Shown: piece after piece, positions 1 through 9,381 of the stretch | Position numbering within the stretch: the first letter of the stretch is position 1 | Layout of the letters: the number at the start of each line of letters is the position of its first letter | DNA from: Dysgonomonadaceae bacterium zrk40 | GTDB lineage: Bacteria > Bacteroidota > Bacteroidia > Bacteroidales > Dysgonomonadaceae | Direction of reading: 5' to 3' | Assembly (NCBI GenBank): GCA_016916535.1 | Contig: CP070276.1 | Location: 2,914,001-2,978,000, forward strand | DNA length: 64,000 bases | Notes under the pieces: model-generated | Databases searched by the model: none | What the model was told of the DNA's origin: nothing | The model's input: the letters and a program-made list of their open reading frames with translations, nothing else | Position numbers and translations under genes: made by a program

Positions 1-1766
1 GCCGGGAGTGGCAGCGTTTCGATGCGGGAGTTGATGTCACTAAAGTCAATGGCGACTGTTATCTTTTCTGCCTCCGTATCATCTGCCTTTTTGTTGTCAG
101 AGGCCTTCTCTTCAGTAGCAGGCTCTCTATCCTCCTTGTAGGGGGTGAGGGTGGTGCCGTCATCCTGCAGCGGCAGGGCGTAGATGCGGGTGGCATTGTT
201 GTAGAGATAATCGAATTCAAAGCTGCTGAAGGCCAGGTTGAAATCGCGGTTGGAGAGGAAGAAGAGGTACTTGCCGTCGCGGCTGAAGAGCGGGTTGCCG
301 TCGGAGAAGGTGGCATCGGTGAGCTGATGTTTCTCGCCGCTGGTAAGGTTGTAGACCCAGAGTGACGACTGGTAGTTGGGAGCTGTCTTGCTGTAGGCAA
401 CCCACTCCCCGTCGGGTGAGAAACTGTAGTCGGTTATCTCATCGGCGCTGGCCTCATCGATCACCTTCTGATTGCCGCTGGCGACATCCACCAGCCATAG
501 CTTCATGGTGCGGTCGCTGTAGACCAGATGGCTGCTTTTGGGCGACCACTCGGCAGCATGCTTCCATGCCGATGAGCCGCGGGTGATCTTTCTTGGTTCA
601 GCATTGTCGCTGTTCTCCAGCAAGTAGAGCTCATACTCACCGGTGGCATCGGAATAATAGGCTATCTGCTTGCCGTCGGGTGACCAGACAGGAGATAGCT
701 CCCGGATACCCTGGGTGCGCGTCAGGTTCCTGATCTCTCCCTTCTCCACAGGGACAGAGAAGATATCTCCCCGTGCTTCGAACAGTGCCCGCTTACCGGT
801 GGGTGAGAGGCCATAGCTTCCCACATATTCCTTCACGCTCCGGTAGGTGGCCTGCAGGTGGGGATTGTCGTAGTGGATACCTACCTTAACCCTGCGGTTC
901 TCACCCGAGGAGAGATCCAGCAGGTAGAGGGCACCTCCCATCTCATATACCAGTTGTCCCTGCTCACCCGAGGGCCACATCACATCGTAATCGGTATGAT
1001 GCGTGATCTGCTCCTCGACACCTGTTTCGATGTTATGACGCCAGATGTTGAGGCGACTGTCACGGTCGGAGGCGTAGTAGATATCGTTGCCATGCCATAC
1101 AGGCCATTGGTCGCTGCCGGCCCAGCTGGTGAGCTGTCGCGATTCGTTCTTATTGAGGTCGTAGCTCCATAACTCTGTAGCACGTCCCCCTTTGTATCTT
1201 TTCCAGGTGCGGAACTCGCGGTCCACCGGAGTGAAACATAATTGCTTGCCGTCGGGTGAGAAGGTGGCGAAACCGCCGTTGACGATAGGCAACGGCTCCT
1301 CAAGACCTCCTTCCAGGTCGACGGTGAAATAACGACCGTTGCGTTCGCCGAAGCTGGTGCGATTGGCACGGAAGAGGATGCGTCTGCTGTCGGGACTCCA
1401 ATCGAGCACTACATGGTCGTACCCTCCCCTCGGGGGCATCTCCCCTACGGAATGATAGAAGGTAAGCTGTCGTGCGGCACCCCCCTCTGCGGGCATCACC
1501 CAAATCTGTCTGCTGCCGGAATATTCTGCCGAGAAGGCGATCCAACGACCGTCGGGTGAGATCTTGGGAAAGAGCTCCAGGCCGGGGTGGGAGGTGACAC
1601 GGCGGGCGTTGCCACCCGCGGCATCTACCGTCCAGATGTCACCGGCATAGACAAAGGTGATCAGGTTGCCGTTGATGTCGGGAAACCGCATCATGCGGGC
1701 ATCATCAATGGCGTAAGCCTGCAGGGAGAGCAGGCTTGTGAAAAGTAGAAATGCAAGTTTTTTCAT
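1..1766 (-). CDS. Tricorn-like S41 family protease, N-terminal part (runs off window)
   Basis: The reading frame is open from an ATG at 1764-1766 (minus strand) to the window edge, giving 588 visible codons without a stop. The first 19 residues (MKKLAFLLFTSLLSLQAYA) are a signal peptide, so the protein is exported to the periplasm. The visible part is a chain of TolB/PD40-type beta-propeller blades, each marked by a motif such as ISPDGRW, WSPDSRR, FSPDGKQ, WSPDGKQ or FSPDGEW. This matches the N-terminal propellers of tricorn proteases (about 1,050-1,100 residues), which gate peptides to a C-terminal PDZ and S41 serine protease core. That catalytic part would lie beyond position 1 and is not seen. 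A DPP-IV-type S9 peptidase or a TolB-like protein is the alternative. The gene starts 20 bases after the yqhD-like stop and is probably co-transcribed with it. Confidence 0.8.
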   Translation of the reverse strand, partial: MKKLAFLLFTSLLSLQAYAIDDARMMRFPDINGNLITFVYAGDIWTVDAAGGNARRVTSHPGLELFPKISPDGRWIAFSAEYSGSRQIWVMPAEGGAARQLTFYHSVGEMPPRGGYDHVVLDWSPDSRRILFRANRTSFGERNGRYFTVDLEGGLEEPLPIVNGGFATFSPDGKQLCFTPVDREFRTWKRYKGGRATELWSYDLNKNESRQLTSWAGSDQWPVWHGNDIYYASDRDSRLNIWRHNIETGVEEQITHHTDYDVMWPSGEQGQLVYEMGGALYLLDLSSGENRRVKVGIHYDNPHLQATYRSVKEYVGSYGLSPTGKRALFEARGDIFSVPVEKGEIRNLTRTQGIRELSPVWSPDGKQIAYYSDATGEYELYLLENSDNAEPRKITRGSSAWKHAAEWSPKSSHLVYSDRTMKLWLVDVASGNQKVIDEASADEITDYSFSPDGEWVAYSKTAPNYQSSLWVYNLTSGEKHQLTDATFSDGNPLFSRDGKYLFFLSNRDFNLAFSSFEFDYLYNNATRIYALPLQDDGTTLTPYKEDREPATEEKASDNKKADDTEAEKITVAIDFSDINSRIETLPLP

Positions 1767-1786
1767 ATTTTCAGAGGATCAGAGAA

Positions 1787-2929
1787 TTAGAGGCAGCTGG
1801 TTAGTATCTCACGAGTTACATCTCCTGTTACGTTACCGTTTTCTCCGAAGGCGTCACCCCGCTCGTTAAAGCGTTTGGCAATGGTCTCAATGGTTTCCAT
1901 TCCGATGCCCTCCTCCGAGAGACGGGTGGTCAATCCCAATGAACGATAGAACTGCTCAGTCATCTCGATAGCCTTCTCTACACGCTCATCCTCTGTGCCT
2001 TCAGTGATGTTGAAGATACGTTCACCATATTGCAATAGCTTCCCCTTCTTCTGCTCTTTCAGTATCCTGAGGGTGCCGGGCATCGCTATAGCCAGTGAAT
2101 GACCGTGTGTGATGCCGTGAATTGCTGTCAGCTCGTGCCCAATCTGGTGCGTCGCCCAGTCTTGCGTGATTCCCATACGGATGAAGTCATTGAGAGCCAG
2201 TGTGGCGGAAAGCATGTAGTCGGCCATCAGGTTATAGTCAAGCGGATTCTCCTTGATGCCGGGTGCGATTTCCTTTACCGAGAGTAGTACACCCTCAGCC
2301 CAGCGATCCATCAGTCGCGACTGACCGGGGGTGGTCATATATTGTTCCAGCACATGCGTGAAGGCATCTGCCAGTCCGCATGCAACCTGATAAGGTGAAA
2401 GCGAGTAAGTCACCTCCGGATCTAAGATTGAGAATTGCGGATAGGTGCCGAAGAATCCATACTTCTCTTGTGTCTCTTCACGTGAGATTACTGCTGCTCC
2501 GTTCATCTCTGAGCCGGTGGCCGGAACCGTCATCACCGAAGCAAAAGGAATCTGCTTTTTTGCCACTCCTCCTTTTACAATCTCCCATGGATCTGTATCG
2601 GTCGCAATCCCCGCGGCGATCAGCTTGGTGCCGTCGAGTACCGATCCTCCTCCTACAGCGAGCAGAAAGTTGATGTTGTTCTCCTTCCCCATTTTGACAG
2701 TTTTCCTGAGCGTTTCTACGCGTGGATTGGGCTCTATGCCCCAGAACTCGATGAAGTTACGTCCTTTGAGAGCCTCTTTCACCTGGTCGTAGACACCGTT
2801 CTTGGTGACGCTGCCACCACCGAAGGTGAGCATCAGGTTGATGTTGTCAGGCAGCAGTTCTGCCAGTTTAGCGATTTGTCCCTTCCCGAATACCAGTTTG
2901 GTCGGGTTCTGAAAAATGAAATTGTTCAT
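1787..2929 (-). CDS. yqhD: Iron-containing alcohol dehydrogenase, YqhD/BdhA type
   Basis: This 380-residue protein belongs to the group III iron-containing alcohol dehydrogenases that reduce aldehydes or butanal with NAD(P)H in the cytoplasm. The N-terminal dinucleotide-binding half carries FGGGS (near 37-40) and GGGSVLDGTK (93-102). Metal ligands expected from E. coli YqhD are visible: Asp188 and His192 in GLADAFTH, His261 just before GHELT, and His275 in HGITH. Length and motifs fit YqhD rather than the bifunctional AdhE. Family members detoxify reactive aldehydes or act in fermentation; which applies here cannot be told from sequence. The gene is the first of a probable two-gene unit with the tricorn-like protease and is divergent from lemA. 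Confidence 0.9.
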   Translation of the reverse strand: MNNFIFQNPTKLVFGKGQIAKLAELLPDNINLMLTFGGGSVTKNGVYDQVKEALKGRNFIEFWGIEPNPRVETLRKTVKMGKENNINFLLAVGGGSVLDGTKLIAAGIATDTDPWEIVKGGVAKKQIPFASVMTVPATGSEMNGAAVISREETQEKYGFFGTYPQFSILDPEVTYSLSPYQVACGLADAFTHVLEQYMTTPGQSRLMDRWAEGVLLSVKEIAPGIKENPLDYNLMADYMLSATLALNDFIRMGITQDWATHQIGHELTAIHGITHGHSLAIAMPGTLRILKEQKKGKLLQYGERIFNITEGTEDERVEKAIEMTEQFYRSLGLTTRLSEEGIGMETIETIAKRFNERGDAFGENGNVTGDVTREILTSCL

Positions 2930-3242
2930 AATTGGTTATTTATTTGTCAATGATTTGTTTGTTTCTGATTATCCGCAACAGTGACGTATTTTAAAATTTA
3001 AGCGTTATTGCTTCCCTTCACCACCAATGCTTGATTTGGCTATTTATATTTAACGATTTAATGGTACCTGTTGTTCGAAACAAATGGTTTCAGAAAAGAT
3101 AAAAATGAATTTTGTTAAATGCAGCAATTAAAATATAAAAATAACAGTATCTTTATCGCTATATTGGCGTGGAAGATTTCATTTTTATATTTAACGCCAC
3201 CCTGATACATTGGATTAAATTTTATTGTGTAACCTCAAAAAA
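2930..3242. other. AT-rich divergent intergenic region
   Basis: This 313-base gap lies between the divergent yqhD-like gene and lemA. It is very AT-rich. The string TATATTTAACG occurs twice (near 3046 and 3186). A TATCTTTA box at 3148-3155 is one base from the Bacteroidota -7 consensus and could serve lemA. I see no open reading frame, RNA gene or clear terminator. Confidence 0.5.
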
Positions 3243-3806
3243 ATGATCATTATGGTATTTGTGCTTGTACTACTGCTTGTTGTTGTATTTTTGTTGCTGT
3301 ACGCTGTTTCGGTATACAACAAACTCGTTCGGTTGAGAACGTTGGTGGATGAAGCCTGGAGCGGCATCAATGTGCAGTTAAAGAAAAGACACGATCTGAT
3401 TCCCAACCTGGTGGAGAGTGTAAAGGGATATGCCGCACATGAAAAAGAGACCTTTGAGCGTGTTACGCAGGCTCGGACAGGTGCCATTCAAGCCAATGAC
3501 CTGAAATCGCAGGAGACAGCTGAAAACAACCTTAACGCAGCACTGGGCCGGCTGATGCTGGTTGCGGAGCAGTATCCCGAACTGAAAGCCAATCAAAATT
3601 ATATGCAGCTTCAGGATCAATTGAGCCTGATTGAGTCGGATATCGAGAAATCAAGGCGTTACTACAACGGTACGGTGCGTGAGAAGAACATCCTGATTGA
3701 AACCTTCCCAAGCAACCTGATTGCCGGTATGTTTCATTTTACCAAGTCACTCTTCTTTGAATTGGAGAATGAATCGGAGAAAGAGGTTCCAAAAATCAAA
3801 TTCTGA
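3243..3806 (+). CDS. lemA: LemA family membrane protein
   Basis: The protein is 187 residues from the ATG at 3243; a TTG at 3225 would add six residues but is less likely. A single N-terminal membrane helix (rich in V, L and F, roughly residues 3-22) is followed by the LemA signature YNKLVRLRTLVDEAWSGI and KKRHDLIPNLVES, then long alpha-helical segments. LemA proteins are membrane-anchored helical bundles of unknown biochemical role, commonly encoded next to DUF2207 or TPM-domain proteins. That partner follows here directly, its ATG overlapping the last base of the lemA stop codon. The lemA frame is intact although the partner is interrupted. Confidence 0.92.
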   Translation: MIIMVFVLVLLLVVVFLLLYAVSVYNKLVRLRTLVDEAWSGINVQLKKRHDLIPNLVESVKGYAAHEKETFERVTQARTGAIQANDLKSQETAENNLNAALGRLMLVAEQYPELKANQNYMQLQDQLSLIESDIEKSRRYYNGTVREKNILIETFPSNLIAGMFHFTKSLFFELENESEKEVPKIKF

Positions 3807-5566
3807 TGCGACTGCTGCTTATTGCACTCTTGCTTAGCTTCTCCTCCCTCTGCCTGGTGGGACAGGAGGAGAAAATCCATGCCTTTCACTCATCGATCGA
3901 AATTGAAGAATCGGGTTCGGTCACGGTACAGGAGAAGATTCGGATTTATGCCAACGGGAACCTTTTCAAACGTGGGATCACACGTGCACTGCCTCTCACC
4001 AGAAGAGATGCTGAGAACCATCCTGTGCGGGTGAATTACAACATCCGAGAAGTGCTGGTGGACGGCAATCCGGTCAACTTTTTTACCGATAAGGAGGGGG
4101 GTGACCTGGTGATATACGCCGGTGAGAGGGATAAATATTTGTTACCCGGTTATTAAACCTACGAAATTTACTACGAGACAGCAGGTCAGATAGGCTTCTT
4201 TTCCGATTATGACGAGCTGAGTTGGAACGTGAACGGCTTGTCTGAAAAAACGATGGATAGTGTGGGTGCAGTAGTGCGTTTACCTGCCGGTGCGGAGGTC
4301 ATTTCTTCACACTGTTATACTGGGCGCCAGGGATCGGGAGATAGCAACTGCACCACGCAGACAGACGAGGTGGGGGCACTGGTGGTACAGGCAAACAATT
4401 TACCGTTCAACGAGATGCTCACTCTCTCGGTTGGTTTCACCAAGGGTATCGTTACTCAGCCACCGGAACAACTACCCCGCACCTTTACCTGGTTTGAGAG
4501 GAAGGGTCTGGTATTGCTCAGTAGCCTCTTTCTCGTTTTTTTATTCGCCTACTATATCTACACTTGGCGCAGGTATGGGGTTGACCCCCCCAAACCGGTT
4601 GTCATTCCACAGTTCTCACCTCCCGACGGACTTTCGCCGGCCAGCGTGGGAATGCTTTACAAGGGTCATTATCTCGATGACTTTGTTACTGCTTCCATCG
4701 TGAATCTCTCGGTAAAGGGATTTATCCGCATCGATGAGGTGGTGGAAAAGGGTGGATTGTTCGGTTTACGAAGTGACAAACGATATGCATTGGCCAGACT
4801 GAAAGAAGCTGATGACAAGTTGCCGGCTGAAGAACAGATTGTGATGAGAGCTCTCTTTCGTAAAACTGAGTCGGTAACCCTCACCGGCAAATATGACGAG
4901 ACAATCGCAATGATGATGAGAGACTATCACAAGAGTCTGAAAAAACAGCATGGATCAGTGCTGAGCGAAGGTCGTAATCTGAAGTTTCACCTGGTGCCCT
5001 GGCTTGCATTAATTGCCTATTTCATAGTCATGGTTAGGTTTGTGGCAGATGACCTGTTGCAATTTACCGCCAACCGGAATGCGCTTGTAGTCACCTTATT
5101 GCTTGGCCTGGTGAGTTACCTGCTCTATGCCTGGCTGATTGTACGTCCTGGAGAGAGAAAACTGCATTACCGTTCCGCTGTGGAAGGACTGAAGATGTAT
5201 CTTGATGTGGCTGAAGAGAAGCAGTTGCAGTTCTTCAATCCTCCTGAGGTGACACCGGCATTGTTCGAACAGCTACTTCCTTACGCCATTGCTCTCGATA
5301 TGGAGAAGGTGTGGGGTGACAAATTCGAAAAGGCTTTCCTCTCTTCTACATTGGAACCGGAATCCTATCGTCCCGCGTGGTATGGTGGCCGCTATGTGAA
5401 TGCCGCTCTCTTCGGACATGCCCTTAACAGTACTCTTTCCAACACTCTGAGTCATGCTGCCATGCAGCCTCAATCCTCTTCGGGTGGTGGCAAATGGAGC
5501 AGCGGATCGTTTGGCGGCGGCTTCTCCGGGATGGGTGGAGGTGGCGGACGTGTAGGCGGTTGGTGA
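3806..5566 (+). pseudogene. DUF2207 (YciQ-like) membrane protein gene interrupted by an in-frame TAA
   Basis: Two open stretches, 3806-4156 and from 4157 onward to 5566, lie in the same frame and together make one DUF2207 protein of about 586 codons. The first part has a signal peptide (MRLLLIALLLSFSSLCLVG) and the start of the extracytoplasmic domain. A TAA at 4154-4156 (codon 117) interrupts it, and the frame continues at once with TYEIYYET...WNVNG, the conserved core of the same domain. The family normally has Tyr in this PG.YTY context, so a single base change from TAT or TAC to TAA would explain the break. Downstream are one membrane helix near 4500-4560, a cytoplasmic domain, a paired membrane segment near 4990-5140 and a Gly/Ser-rich tail. 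The 445-residue open stretch starting at 4229 has no signal peptide and is not a separate gene. A sequencing error or suppression is possible. Confidence 0.85.
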
Positions 5567-5624
5567 ACATCCACCCCTTTTGTTTGTTCTTCCAATAAAT
5601 GAGGTATTGAACGAACCAACGAGA

Positions 5625-6176
5625 ATGAATCGACTCTATTCGCTTGATCAGATCAACTATCCCAAATTCCGCGGCAAGATCATCGACCTTTACCTGCATG
5701 CCTTCACCAGTGGTGAGTATGCCCAGTATGTTGATCGGGCAACTGCGGGATCAACACTGGATAACCTTGTCCGAAAAGGGTGGGGCAAAATGCTGTTTGT
5801 GGGTGACAGATTGGCGGGAGTGGTGTTGGCGATGTCATTGTTGCACGATATTGATTTTCCTACTGCAACGTTGCCGATGATATTACATGAGCATACGCTT
5901 TATATCAGTGAGGTGATGGTGTATGCCGATTTCCGTGGCCGGGGGATTGCCCAACAGATGGTGAACGAGTTGCTGGAGGTGTCTGGTGACTCCTTTACTG
6001 ATGCAGTGATTCGTGTATGGGATCGGAACGAACCGGCACTGGCGCTTTACCGAAAGCTTGGGTTTAAACCGGTTGCATCTATCTGGCAGACAAAGCTGGA
6101 GGCTCCCGGCCGCCCGTTCGAAATGAGAAAGATTTATCTGCATAGGAGTATTCGTTCTACAGATAGAGTGAAATGA
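5625..6176 (+). CDS. GNAT family N-acetyltransferase
   Basis: The protein is 183 residues from the ATG at 5625; an upstream TTG at 5580 is in frame but adds 15 residues without family similarity. It has the GNAT fold with acetyl-CoA motif A, EVMVYADFRGRGIAQQMVNE, followed by the C-terminal strand pattern DRNEPALALYRKLGFKP typical of RimI-like members. The acceptor substrate cannot be predicted. It follows the DUF2207 gene by 58 bases and precedes ovoA by 37 bases on the same strand, so it may be co-transcribed with ovoA. A link to ovothiol chemistry is only positional. Confidence 0.85.
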   Translation: MNRLYSLDQINYPKFRGKIIDLYLHAFTSGEYAQYVDRATAGSTLDNLVRKGWGKMLFVGDRLAGVVLAMSLLHDIDFPTATLPMILHEHTLYISEVMVYADFRGRGIAQQMVNELLEVSGDSFTDAVIRVWDRNEPALALYRKLGFKPVASIWQTKLEAPGRPFEMRKIYLHRSIRSTDRVK

Positions 6177-6213
6177 TTGATCGTTGAATAGCGATAATTT
6201 AATAATTCAGGAT

Positions 6214-8322
6214 ATGAAAGATTTACTAGCCAGAACCATCGACTTGCGAACTGGTTCACCCGAAGAAAAAAGAGAAGAGATTCGAACCTATTTTCTAAAG
6301 ACATGGGCCATCGACGAGCTACTATATACCCAATTAAAAGGTGACGAGGTGTTCTACCACCGGGGCGATCCGCTGCGTCACATCATCCTCTTCTACCTGG
6401 GCCATACTGCCGTCTTCTTTGTCAACAAGCTCTACCTGGCTGGCATCATAGATCGGCGTATCAATCCTAAGTTTGAATCAACTTTCGCCATCGGGGTGGA
6501 TGAGATGAGCTGGGACGACCTGGACAACAACCATTACGACTGGCCTCCCGTATCGGAAGTGCGTGCTTATCGTGACGAAGCAAAGGGTGTGATCCTTGAT
6601 CTCATTGACAACAGTGCGCTGGAGCTGCCCATTGACTGGAAGAACTCCTTTTGGATCATCATGATGGGAATCGAGCATGAGCGGATTCACCTGGAGACCT
6701 CCTCTGTGCTGATTCGTCAGCTGCCGTTAGAGCTGGTACGCTCCGGTCTGTTCGGAGAACGATGTCCATTCAGTGGCGACGCTCCAGAAAATGAGTTGAT
6801 TCCCGTGTCGGGTGGGACGATGCGATTGGGTAAGTCATGGGACCATCCCCTTTACGGGTGGGACAACGAATATGGAAGCCTCGAGGAGGAGGTGGCTGAT
6901 TTCAGGGCTGCAAAACAGCTCACCTCCAATGGCGAGTTTCTTACCTTTGTAGATGCAGGTGGATATGAAACGGAGCGTTACTGGACCGATGAGGGATGGC
7001 GATGGCGCAACTTCCGTGAGGCAACGATGCCGCTCTTCTGGCGTAAGAGTGAGCAGGGATACCGTCTTCGTTTGGTGGCCGAGGAAATTGAGATGCCCTG
7101 GAACTGGCCGGTGGAGGTCAACTACCTTGAGGCAAAAGCATTTTGTAACTGGAAGAGCGAAGTCACCGGAAAAACCTTCCGTCTGCCTACCGAGGCAGAG
7201 TGGTACCGCCTGCAGCAGGTGTCACGATTGGATGATCTGCCGGAGTGGGGTACCGCACCGGGTAACATCGGTTTGGAACATTATGCCTCTCCCTGTCCGG
7301 TTGATCTGTTCGAACAGGGAGACTTCTACGATGTGGTCGGCAACGTGTGGCAGTGGACCGAGACACCCATCACCGGTTATCCGGGCTTCAAGGTGCATCC
7401 GATGTATGATGATTTCTCCACGCCCACCTTCGACGGGAAGCACAACCTGATCAAAGGAGGCTCCTGGATCTCTACTGGCAACGAGGCGACACTGCATGCA
7501 CGCTATGCCTTCCGTCGTCATTTCTACCAGCATGCCGGCTTCCGCTACATTGAGAGCGATGCACCTTTAAAGATACAACAGGCCGACTACATAACCGAGG
7601 AGGATGTTACCCGTTCCTGTGAACAGAACTGGGGCGAGACAATTGCAGGAGAAAACAATTTCGCCGTGAGTCTGGCTCACCTGGCGGGTAAACTGTTGCC
7701 GGACAATCCTGAAGCACGTGTGCTGGACCTGAACACCGATACGGGGCGGCTCGCCTTCGAGTTGGCGAAGCAGTTTCGTAATGTCACCGCCCTTGATTTC
7801 ACTGCCCGCATGATCCGTGTGCCCATTCAGTTGCAGGAACAGGGATACGTGCGCTATACGATGAAAGATGAAGGAGAGTTGCTTTTCTATCGTGACATTG
7901 TACTTTCAGATTATGGTTTGTCTGAAACCAGAGAACATATCCTCTTCATGCAGGCAGATGCGATGAACCTGAAACCGATCTTTACGGGGTATGACCTGAT
8001 TATATTGCCCAACCTCCTGGAGGAGCTGAGCGACCCGCTGCATTTCCTGTCGGAAATTCATTCAAGGTTGAATAATGGGGGATATCTGTTGCTTGCATCT
8101 ACTTACGAGTGGGATCCCGAGAGGACCCCGCGTGACAAATGGCCGGGAGGGTTTAAGCGTGATGGTGAACCGGTTACCTCACTCGATGGTATCCGTGAGG
8201 CCTTGGCACCTCAATTCACGCTCTGTTGCGAACCGGAAGAGATTGTACTTCACATCAAAAAATCGACCCGCATCAGTGAGCAACGCAACGTGCAGGTCAC
8301 TGTATGGAAGAAAAATGAGTAG
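6214..8322 (+). CDS. ovoA: OvoA: 5-histidylcysteine sulfoxide synthase with C-terminal methyltransferase domain
   Basis: The protein is 702 residues from ATG 6214; a TTG at 6184 would add ten. Domain order matches full-length OvoA. First comes a DinB-like helical domain with the non-heme iron ligands in GHTAVF (His64) and the HERIH motif (about 155-159). Next is an FGE-sulfatase/EgtB-type domain (about 200-455) with FRLPTEAEW, GNVWQWTE and KGGSWISTG. Last is a class I SAM-methyltransferase domain (about 490-690) with VLDLNTDTGRLAFELA. OvoA couples cysteine to C5 of histidine using O2; the methyltransferase domain is thought to add the N-pi methyl group of ovothiol A. No OvoB-type PLP lyase for the following C-S cleavage lies nearby, so another lyase elsewhere must act if the pathway runs. 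EgtB is less likely because it lacks the fused methyltransferase. Confidence 0.9.
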   Translation: MKDLLARTIDLRTGSPEEKREEIRTYFLKTWAIDELLYTQLKGDEVFYHRGDPLRHIILFYLGHTAVFFVNKLYLAGIIDRRINPKFESTFAIGVDEMSWDDLDNNHYDWPPVSEVRAYRDEAKGVILDLIDNSALELPIDWKNSFWIIMMGIEHERIHLETSSVLIRQLPLELVRSGLFGERCPFSGDAPENELIPVSGGTMRLGKSWDHPLYGWDNEYGSLEEEVADFRAAKQLTSNGEFLTFVDAGGYETERYWTDEGWRWRNFREATMPLFWRKSEQGYRLRLVAEEIEMPWNWPVEVNYLEAKAFCNWKSEVTGKTFRLPTEAEWYRLQQVSRLDDLPEWGTAPGNIGLEHYASPCPVDLFEQGDFYDVVGNVWQWTETPITGYPGFKVHPMYDDFSTPTFDGKHNLIKGGSWISTGNEATLHARYAFRRHFYQHAGFRYIESDAPLKIQQADYITEEDVTRSCEQNWGETIAGENNFAVSLAHLAGKLLPDNPEARVLDLNTDTGRLAFELAKQFRNVTALDFTARMIRVPIQLQEQGYVRYTMKDEGELLFYRDIVLSDYGLSETREHILFMQADAMNLKPIFTGYDLIILPNLLEELSDPLHFLSEIHSRLNNGGYLLLASTYEWDPERTPRDKWPGGFKRDGEPVTSLDGIREALAPQFTLCCEPEEIVLHIKKSTRISEQRNVQVTVWKKNE

Positions 8323-8324
8323 AA

Positions 8325-9269
8325 TTACTCGTTAAACCAGCGAGTCAGGGAACTGAAAATGTTCTCTGCCTCTTTTTTCTTTTTCTTTTCTGAGGGCACA
8401 AGCACCTTCAGTCCTTTTTGTATGATCTCAACGTTGATCTCACGGCCAGTCTCTACCGGCTCTCCATCGACATGCATCAGCCCCTTTTTTTTACGACGGA
8501 TGGTCAGCTTTTGGGTAACTAACGTGGTCATCTTGCTGTTCTTGTCGATGTTCCTGGTGAAGAGCTGCAGCGTGGTCTGTGGTATCTCCAGTGCGTTGAG
8601 CGGCTTGAGAATGGAGACGTTCATTTTACCATCGTCCATACTGGCACCGGGGGCGATATAGGCTTCGTTGCCATATTGTGAGGCATTGGCACAGGTGAGC
8701 ACGAAAGCCCGCTCGGTGAGTGTACCCTCATCGTGTGTCAGTTCATATTCTTCTGACTTAAAATCAACTGCACTCTCCAGGATATTGCGGAGGTAACCCA
8801 AGGGTCCTCTCTTTTTCTCTTCTGCAAACTTATCGCTGATAAAGGCGTCAAATCCAAAACCACAAGTACAGAAGAAAATTTGGTCGTTGGCCACCCCATA
8901 ATCGATGGTGCGGTTCTTCCCGCTGAGGATGATTTCAAGGGCTTTCTCCGCATCCATTGGAATATCCAGTTCTCGGGCCAGTCCGTTGCCGGAACCGAAC
9001 GGGATGATGCCGAGCGTGGTGTCGCTGTTGACCAACGTACGGGCTACCTCGTTCACCGTGCCATCACCACCGGCTGTGATCACATAGCGGTATTTCTCCT
9101 TTACTGCCTGACGAGCAATCTCGGTGGCATGACCCGGATAGCCGGTGATGCGAATCACCAGGTCATACTTCTTTTGATCGAAGGCGGCAGCAACCATCTC
9201 TGGTATGTTCTTCTTCGACTCAGTTCCAGAGATTGGATTGATGATCAGGCAGACTTTTTCTTTTTCCAT
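8325..9269 (-). CDS. Diacylglycerol/lipid kinase family protein (YegS/DagK-like)
   Basis: This 314-residue cytosolic enzyme carries the DAGK catalytic domain: an N-terminal INPISGTESKK phosphate-binding segment, the signature GGDGTVNEVA near residues 68-77, then GIIPFGSGNGLARE. These are the nucleotide-binding motifs of the DgkB/YegS family, which phosphorylate diacylglycerol, phosphatidylglycerol or sphingoid bases with ATP. In Bacteroidota sphingolipid-related substrates are possible, but sequence alone does not decide. The C-terminal tail is unusually rich in Lys and Glu. The gene converges on ovoA with only two bases between the stop codons, leaving no space for a separate terminator. Confidence 0.9.
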   Translation of the reverse strand: MEKEKVCLIINPISGTESKKNIPEMVAAAFDQKKYDLVIRITGYPGHATEIARQAVKEKYRYVITAGGDGTVNEVARTLVNSDTTLGIIPFGSGNGLARELDIPMDAEKALEIILSGKNRTIDYGVANDQIFFCTCGFGFDAFISDKFAEEKKRGPLGYLRNILESAVDFKSEEYELTHDEGTLTERAFVLTCANASQYGNEAYIAPGASMDDGKMNVSILKPLNALEIPQTTLQLFTRNIDKNSKMTTLVTQKLTIRRKKKGLMHVDGEPVETGREINVEIIQKGLKVLVPSEKKKKKEAENIFSSLTRWFNE

Positions 9270-9329
9270 GATGTGGGAATATTTTTGTTATTAACACACT
9301 AATATACTGTTTTGTTTTAACCCTTTTTA

Positions 9330-9361
9330 TTTGTCCTTTCCTGCATTGTTGCGTACTTTTG
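9330..9361 (+). promoter_or_regulatory. Bacteroidota-type promoter of the HAD-symporter-engB operon
   Basis: TTTG at 9330-9333 and TACTTTTG at 9354-9361 match the -33 and -7 elements of the Bacteroidota primary sigma factor, with a 20-base spacer. The HAD start codon at 9382 lies 20 bases further on. Confidence 0.75.
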
Positions 9362-9381
9362 CACCCATTAAGAAAAAAAAG

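Noticed and set aside
980-1545. Open frames inside the tricorn-like gene in other frames
   Set aside because: They overlap the long intact propeller frame and show low-complexity residues without family similarity.
4229-5566. 445-residue open frame as an independent gene
   Set aside because: It has no signal peptide or ribosome site and is the in-frame continuation of the DUF2207 protein after the TAA.
9331-9381. Earlier start for the HAD protein
   Set aside because: The extension would begin inside the promoter, covering the -7 box at 9354-9361.
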